DNA of 64,000 bases from CAYRHJ01 sp964424105 (GTDB lineage: Bacteria > Planctomycetota > Phycisphaerae > UBA1845), in NCBI GenBank assembly GCA_964424105.1, contig CAYRHJ010000030.1, positions 62,001-126,000 of the forward strand. Reading direction: 5' to 3'. The notes beneath the pieces were generated by a model, which saw only the letters and a list, made by a program, of their open reading frames with translations, was not told the DNA's origin and made no database searches. This document shows, piece by piece, positions 59,747 to 64,000 of the stretch; within the stretch, counting starts at the first letter, position 1; the number at the start of each line of letters is the position of its first letter. Made by a program: the position numbers and the translations under genes.

Positions 59747-60811
59747 CTAGGATGCGATCAGCAGCATTTCGCGTGAACGCTTGTTCGTTGAAAGTGCGTA
59801 CTGATAGGCGTTGAAATCGGCGATGCGGACACGAGATTTGTGCCGGCGGAGCATCGATTCTAGTTCAACGATGCTGGGTAGGCCGTCGCTTCGATACGAC
59901 ACGATGACGATACCGCCCGAAAATCGTTCAAATACTGCGTCGAATTCACCGCGAATGCGGGTTGGGTCACACCACGGATTGGGTCGCGACCGCAATCGAA
60001 GATGTTTGCTGTCCCAATCGATACGGTCCTTCCAAACGGTATAATCGGTCAAGCCCTCCAGGAAATGATAGAATCCATGATAATCAACGCCGACTCCATT
60101 TGCTCGAAAATACGGGGGGTCGATGTACGCGAGATCGAAATGGCCTTCCACGTTCAACACATCCGAACAGGTCGCGCGGCATGTGCAGCCATTGTCAAAC
60201 GCGGCGTTGTTTGCTTCGTTCACAAACCGCGCGAAGTGCGTCGAAAACGGTCGGTCCCAGGTGGCTTTGTTGCCGAATGAACGGCGCACGTCGGCCTGAC
60301 GCATGTACAGATTACGCCGATGGAACAGGTTGTACGGTCGCTTAGCCAGCGCGGATTGAAACAGGCTGTAGTACGCCAGCGCCCGCTGAATGGGTTGCCC
60401 CATCCGCGTGATGTTCTGGACGACCGTATCAATCCAACGGTTTTCATCATCCGTATAATAGATGCCGCCAAACGTACGCGTCACGAAATCATCGTATGAC
60501 TGACCAACGTGACGTCGTTGCAGATCGATCGCATCATCGTCAGATAGCATGATTCCGTCGTTGGCGATCAACGCCAGCCCGATCTGATGATTGAATCGCA
60601 AGACGTCATTATACGTGACGGATTTGCCGCGGCGCTTCAGCTCGAATGCGACCGCGCCGCTGCCACCGAAGGCGTCGACGGCGGTGTCGAATTCCAAATC
60701 CCGCAGTTGATCGACGATCCACGCAGCCATCTTGCGCTTGCTGCCCTGATAGCGGGTCGGCGGCATCCCAGGCCAACATGCGCTTTCAATCAGCGGCCAT
60801 TGACCGGACAT
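59747..60811 (-). CDS. D12-class (Dam-like) DNA adenine-N6 methyltransferase
   Basis: 354 residues from ATG 60811, with GAGG nine bases upstream; the frame extends to 60868. RYQGSKRK, motif I DAFGGSGAVAF (from D46) and motif IV DPPY (231-234) in the D12/alpha order are clear. Such enzymes methylate adenine in a short DNA site using S-adenosylmethionine. No matching endonuclease is next to it, so it is an orphan or belongs to a defence module whose other parts I cannot identify. A 61-residue ORF lies immediately upstream in the same direction. Confidence 0.9.
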   Translation of the reverse strand: MSGQWPLIESACWPGMPPTRYQGSKRKMAAWIVDQLRDLEFDTAVDAFGGSGAVAFELKRRGKSVTYNDVLRFNHQIGLALIANDGIMLSDDDAIDLQRRHVGQSYDDFVTRTFGGIYYTDDENRWIDTVVQNITRMGQPIQRALAYYSLFQSALAKRPYNLFHRRNLYMRQADVRRSFGNKATWDRPFSTHFARFVNEANNAAFDNGCTCRATCSDVLNVEGHFDLAYIDPPYFRANGVGVDYHGFYHFLEGLTDYTVWKDRIDWDSKHLRLRSRPNPWCDPTRIRGEFDAVFERFSGGIVIVSYRSDGLPSIVELESMLRRHKSRVRIADFNAYQYALSTNKRSREMLLIAS

Positions 60812-60889
60812 GGTTGGTGGCCTCGCAAGTCGATACGCCGCGCTGGCATGATCGCGGCGCTGCTGCATTCTTGGCGCCTCGAAACTTTC

Positions 60890-61075
60890 CTAAACAGTTC
60901 CAAGCTTTACGTCCAGGATTTGCAGGTTGGGATAGTTTCCGTACCGCTTGGCTTCGTGTTGGGCTTCAGCGATGTCCCGGGCATAAATGCGGAACTGCCT
61001 GACCGGACCGGGCTTCTTCTCGCCCTCGATCTGATATCGAAACAGAATGATGAACATTTTCATGTCGTCAGCCAC
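60890..61075 (-). CDS. Small protein upstream of the adenine methyltransferase, unknown
   Basis: 61 residues from GTG 61075, or 57 from ATG 61063. The sequence (MKMFIILFRYQIEGEKKPGP, then RQFRIYARDIAEAQHEAKR) has regular strand-helix periodicity and balanced charge like a real small alpha/beta protein. It ends 78 bases before the methyltransferase start. No family recognised. Co-transcription with the methyltransferase is likely. Confidence 0.55.
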   Translation of the reverse strand: MADDMKMFIILFRYQIEGEKKPGPVRQFRIYARDIAEAQHEAKRYGNYPNLQILDVKLGTV

Positions 61076-61231
61076 TTACCTGCCGTCCCACTGCGCCGGG
61101 ATCTCGCCATCAGCCCATCGTCTTCAAACACGCGAACGGAACGATAGCGGCAGCGGAGCGATTATTCAACGCCCAACGCCAGCCCGTTCGCGTGCCATGG
61201 GGCCGGCCATCGAACTTATCGACCACTTTGC

Positions 61232-61237
61232 TATGAT
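61232..61237 (+). promoter_or_regulatory. -10-like TATGAT, near-leaderless start of the VOC gene
   Basis: TATGAT ends only 6 bases before the ATG of the next gene and no ribosome site is present, so a leaderless message is likely. No clear -35. Confidence 0.3.
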
Positions 61238-61243
61238 GTTTCC

Positions 61244-61651
61244 ATGCCAAGGATTTCCCACATACTGGAAACGTGCATCTATGCGACGGACTTGTCGGCC
61301 ATGGAACGCTTCTATACCGATATCCTGAATCTTCAACGCATGTCCGCGGAATATCCGCGACACGTGTTCTTTCGGGTCAGCCCCCACTGTGTGCTTCTGG
61401 TTTTCAATCCGGACGAAACGGCCAGGAAACAGGACATCCCCTCGCACGGCACGCGCGGTCCGGGGCATCTCGCGTTTGCCGTTAAGCCCGACGAACTCGA
61501 AAACTGGCGCCGCCACCTGACCGATCGAATGGTTGCGATCGAGCGGGAAATCACCTGGCCCAACGGCGCCCAATCCATCTATTTTCGCGATCCCGCGGGT
61601 AACTCCGTCGAAATCGTCACCGAACAAATATGGGAGGCGACCATCGAATGA
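61244..61651 (+). CDS. VOC-superfamily (glyoxalase/dioxygenase-fold) protein
   Basis: 135 residues. Two beta-alpha-beta-beta-beta units are visible: HILETCIYATDLSAMERFYTDILNLQ and GPGHLAFAVKPDELENWRRHL, with the metal-site His in the first strand of each unit (H6 and H75 region) and Glu in the last strand (GNSVEIVT). Typical of small metal-dependent VOC enzymes such as glyoxalase or antibiotic-resistance proteins; the substrate is unknown. It overlaps the next gene by 4 bases. Confidence 0.86.
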   Translation: MPRISHILETCIYATDLSAMERFYTDILNLQRMSAEYPRHVFFRVSPHCVLLVFNPDETARKQDIPSHGTRGPGHLAFAVKPDELENWRRHLTDRMVAIEREITWPNGAQSIYFRDPAGNSVEIVTEQIWEATIE

Positions 61652-63609
61652 CTGTTTCGTTTCAGCAAAACGTCCGCGCCGCGCAACTGGAAAGCGCCAT
61701 CGGCTGGCTGAACACGGATGGCCCGCTGCGCATCGGTCACGAATTGCAGGGTCAAATCGTCCTGTTGGATTTCTGGACGTTCTGCTGCATCAATTGCATC
61801 CATATCCTGCCTGACTTGAAATATCTGGAACGCAAGTACGCGGATCAGCCGTTTCTCGTCATCGGGGTGCATAGCGCCAAGTTCCCGCACGAGGCCATTC
61901 GCGAAAACATTCTCGCTGCGGTTCATCGATACGAAATCACGCACCCCGTCGTCATCGATCACGATATGACGATCTGGAAAGCATACGGTGCCCGGAGCTG
62001 GCCGACCTACGTGCTGATCGACCCGCAGGGATACGTGGCCTTCAATGCCGCCGGTGAAGGTCGGCGTCACATTCTCGACGATGCAGTCCAACGTCTATTT
62101 GACCACCATCGATCGACCGGAACGCTGGCCCCGGCGCCCCTGACCGTTCGGTTGGAGCCGCCGTCGGCGACTTCGACGGGCCTCGCCTTTCCGGGCAAGG
62201 TTTTAGCCGATTGCGATAACCGGCGGGTCATTATCGCGGATTCCAATCACAATCGTATCGTCGTCGCCGGTTGGCCCGACGATGCGGGAAATTGCGAATG
62301 TCTGCAAATCATTGGCAGCGGCGACGTTGGTGCTTCCGATGGTCCACCCCACCTGGCCACGTTCGATCATCCGCAGGGTCTGGCCCTCGCGGGTGACACG
62401 CTGTACGTCGCCGACACCGAAAACCACACGGTCCGTGCGATTGTTCTGGATTCCAAGTCGCCTGTTCGTTGGCACGTGACCACGGTGGTCGGCACGGGTC
62501 AGATGGGTCAGGACCTCGCCGGCGGCGGAATGGGAACGCAACAGCCGATCAACTCGCCGTGGGACTTGTGCATGGAAGGCGGCACGTTGTACGTGGCGAT
62601 GGCCGGCACGCATCAAATTTGGCGCGTCGAGATGCCCATCGCCTTCGCCCGGGCACTCGCAGGAACGGGCCGCGAGAACATCGTCGACGGGCCCGTTGAA
62701 TCCGCCGCCTTGTCCCAACCTTCGGGTGTGTGCCTGCTGGGCGGCTGCCTTTACATTGCCGACAGCGAGGTGAGCGCGATTCGAAAAATAGACCTGGCCA
62801 CGGAAATGGTTTCGACGATCATGGGCTTGGGACTGTTTGTCTACGGTGACGTCGATGGGAAACACCCCGACGCACGCTTGCAACATCCGCTGGGCGTCAC
62901 TGTCTGGATGGACAAGCTCCTCGTCGCGGACAGTTACAATCATAAAATCAAAATCATCGACCCCGCCGACCGCTCCGCCACGACGCGATACGGTACCGGC
63001 CAACCGGGAATCTCGACTGCGGACGGTAGACTCCAACTATCCGAGCCGGGCGGTCTGCATGCCGCGGGGGACCGGCTATTCATCGCGGATACAAACAATC
63101 ATCGGGTGGTGATGGTCAATCTGAAATCGCACCGCTGGTCCGCCTTGAACATTCTGGGCCTGACCGCTCCCAGACGGTCCTTCGAAGCTCCTGCGGAGTC
63201 GAGCCGGGTGGCGAGCGCCATCGCGCCGGACGATGACGATGCATCGCGAGTCGTCGAAATCGCTCGCGACGCTGACATCACCCTACGCATCCATGTCGCG
63301 CTTCCCGAAAGCGCGCACCTGAATCGTGATGCGCCGTTCACCGCTCGCGTGAAGGCTGGCCAACAACTGCTCGTGCAAACACGTGTCTTGGCCGCTGCTT
63401 TTCCAATCGAGTTGACCGTGCCAGCCTCGTTGGTTTCCGATGGCTCGAAATGGAACGTATCCGTCGATTTCGTTTATTGCACCGAGGCGAATGCTGCCGC
63501 TTGCGTGCCTGCCGAACACACCTGGACCATCCACGTTCGCTGTCGCGCTGCGGGGGCGACTACGATCGAACTGTGCGGGAGCCTGAATGAACATTCGAAC
63601 GGATCTTGA
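61648..63609 (+). CDS. NHLRC2-like protein: thioredoxin domain plus NHL propeller
   Basis: 653 residues from ATG 61648 (ATGA overlap with the VOC gene; GGGAGG upstream). The N-terminal thioredoxin-like domain has LLDFWTFCCINCIHILPDL, the conserved CCINC of NHLRC2 proteins, in place of CxxC. A six-bladed NHL propeller follows (ADSNHNRIVV, ADTENHTVRAI, ADSEVSAIRKI, ADSYNHKIKII, ADTNNHRVVMV). The last 130 residues form a beta-sandwich similar to the C-terminal domain of human NHLRC2. There is no signal peptide, so it is probably cytoplasmic. Role in bacteria unknown. Confidence 0.92.
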   Translation: MTVSFQQNVRAAQLESAIGWLNTDGPLRIGHELQGQIVLLDFWTFCCINCIHILPDLKYLERKYADQPFLVIGVHSAKFPHEAIRENILAAVHRYEITHPVVIDHDMTIWKAYGARSWPTYVLIDPQGYVAFNAAGEGRRHILDDAVQRLFDHHRSTGTLAPAPLTVRLEPPSATSTGLAFPGKVLADCDNRRVIIADSNHNRIVVAGWPDDAGNCECLQIIGSGDVGASDGPPHLATFDHPQGLALAGDTLYVADTENHTVRAIVLDSKSPVRWHVTTVVGTGQMGQDLAGGGMGTQQPINSPWDLCMEGGTLYVAMAGTHQIWRVEMPIAFARALAGTGRENIVDGPVESAALSQPSGVCLLGGCLYIADSEVSAIRKIDLATEMVSTIMGLGLFVYGDVDGKHPDARLQHPLGVTVWMDKLLVADSYNHKIKIIDPADRSATTRYGTGQPGISTADGRLQLSEPGGLHAAGDRLFIADTNNHRVVMVNLKSHRWSALNILGLTAPRRSFEAPAESSRVASAIAPDDDDASRVVEIARDADITLRIHVALPESAHLNRDAPFTARVKAGQQLLVQTRVLAAAFPIELTVPASLVSDGSKWNVSVDFVYCTEANAAACVPAEHTWTIHVRCRAAGATTIELCGSLNEHSNGS

Positions 63610-63731
63610 ATTGTACGAATCCCGCGTGGGATGCGCATGGCCGGTCGGCAGAATCGCCTGGCATTCATGCGGCTGGCAGTCCACGCGTTAGACTGGGGTT
63701 GAATCGTTCGATCAAGTGGTAGGAAAAAGAC

Positions 63732-63765
63732 AAACCGGCGGGCCCTAGGTGGAACCCGCCGGTTT
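63732..63765. terminator. Bidirectional hairpin terminator
   Basis: AAACCGGCGGG (63732-63742) pairs perfectly with CCCGCCGGTTT (63755-63765). It has A-rich bases before and T-rich bases after, and lies between two convergent genes. Confidence 0.75.
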
Positions 63766-63832
63766 GTTTGCATCGATCAAGAACACATCGTCGTTCTTTC
63801 CGATGTAATCTGCCCGCCCATCGGCTGCCGAC

Positions 63833-64000
63833 TTATGGCCAAACAACCGTCATGGTGTTCGGGTTGGCCGTCGAGCTGATACCCAAGTTGGTCAGATTGA
63901 CGTAGGGGGCGAATGTCCCCTGCGTACTGCTCCCGAATTGCGTGGGGAAGAACTCGAACAAGTGCAGGTCGCCACCTGATGCGCCGCTGACGGAGAACGA
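63833..64000 (-). CDS. 3' end of a secreted-looking protein (5' part outside window)
   Basis: The minus-strand frame entering at 64000 is open for 55 codons to TAA 63833. It contains SFSVSGASGGDLHLFEFFP and ends ANPNTMTVVWP; Thr, Ser, Gly and aromatic residues alternate as in extracellular beta-sandwich domains. It converges on the bidirectional terminator. Family unknown. Confidence 0.6.
   Translation of the reverse strand, partial: SFSVSGASGGDLHLFEFFPTQFGSSTQGTFAPYVNLTNLGISSTANPNTMTVVWP

Overview
The window looks like a chromosomal segment of a Planctomycetota bacterium, probably Phycisphaerae-like. The evidence is: secreted proteins with Cys-rich arrays of the kind seen in this phylum (S8 protease, beta-helix lipoprotein, Asp/Cys-rich protein), a PEP-CTERM protein, a TIGR03790 protein, a MoxR/VWA/DUF58 cluster, the futalosine menaquinone enzyme MqnE, a YuaF-like/flotillin pair and an NHLRC2-like thioredoxin/NHL protein. 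The assignment is inference; there is no rRNA. Only one tRNA was found, tRNA-Arg(CCT).

Layout. 1-3.1 kb: end of a radical SAM gene, then a secreted subtilisin-like protease. 3.1-4.2 kb: gene-poor spacer with one tiny ORF that has a near-perfect Shine-Dalgarno. 4.2-17.2 kb: a tightly packed run (membrane coiled-coil protein with a DnaJ-like Cys motif, Fe(III)-type ABC binding protein and fused permease, NHL lipoprotein, double-VWA membrane protein, MoxR ATPase), then a small accessory island (DUF3800, DUF2283, UPF0175/DUF3368 toxin-antitoxin pair, small membrane protein) separating MoxR from the DUF58 protein. 17.2-18.8 kb: mobile debris, with a REP-associated tyrosine transposase flanked by REP-like copies, a pentapeptide-repeat remnant and a truncated HicB-type antitoxin. 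18.8-24.9 kb: Cys-rich beta-helix lipoprotein, then divergently a YuaF/NfeD-like protein and flotillin. 25.4-33.9 kb: glycosyltransferase, PEP-CTERM protein, AccA, pseudo-receiver, ParA, VanZ-like, PilT-like ATPase, lipoprotein. 34.0-35.2 kb: ECF sigma and zinc-finger anti-sigma genes split by a 165-bp MITE-like element that supplies the sigma stop codon. 35.4-39.9 kb: MqnE, then PdxJ, SGNH-like protein and DapA. 39.9-51.2 kb: TIGR03790 protein, repeat-rich spacer with a transposase remnant, ferritin-like protein, carboxypeptidase-regulatory/thioredoxin protein, beta-propeller-like protein, and a TolC/HlyD/ABC-ATPase efflux set with no visible permease. 51.1-57.5 kb: ImuA-ImuB-DnaE2 mutasome operon on the minus strand. 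57.7-64 kb: tRNA-Arg, poly-Asp protein, D12 adenine methyltransferase with a small partner ORF, VOC protein and NHLRC2-like protein, bidirectional terminator and the end of a further secreted-looking gene.

The most striking feature beyond gene content is the load of short dispersed repeats. One family has the core ATTCCGGC-N4-GCCGGAAT, another begins TTAACAGAGCCGC. They sit between genes and also in frame inside dnaE2 (both families), imuB and the TolC-like gene. The two genes carrying most of the in-frame insertions belong to the mutagenic repair cassette itself. I found no CRISPR array, prophage or complete restriction-modification locus, and no single gene set that I can prove to be a new system. 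The best candidate for a new functional unit is the MoxR/VWA cluster that embeds an ATPase-less Fe(III)-type ABC importer.
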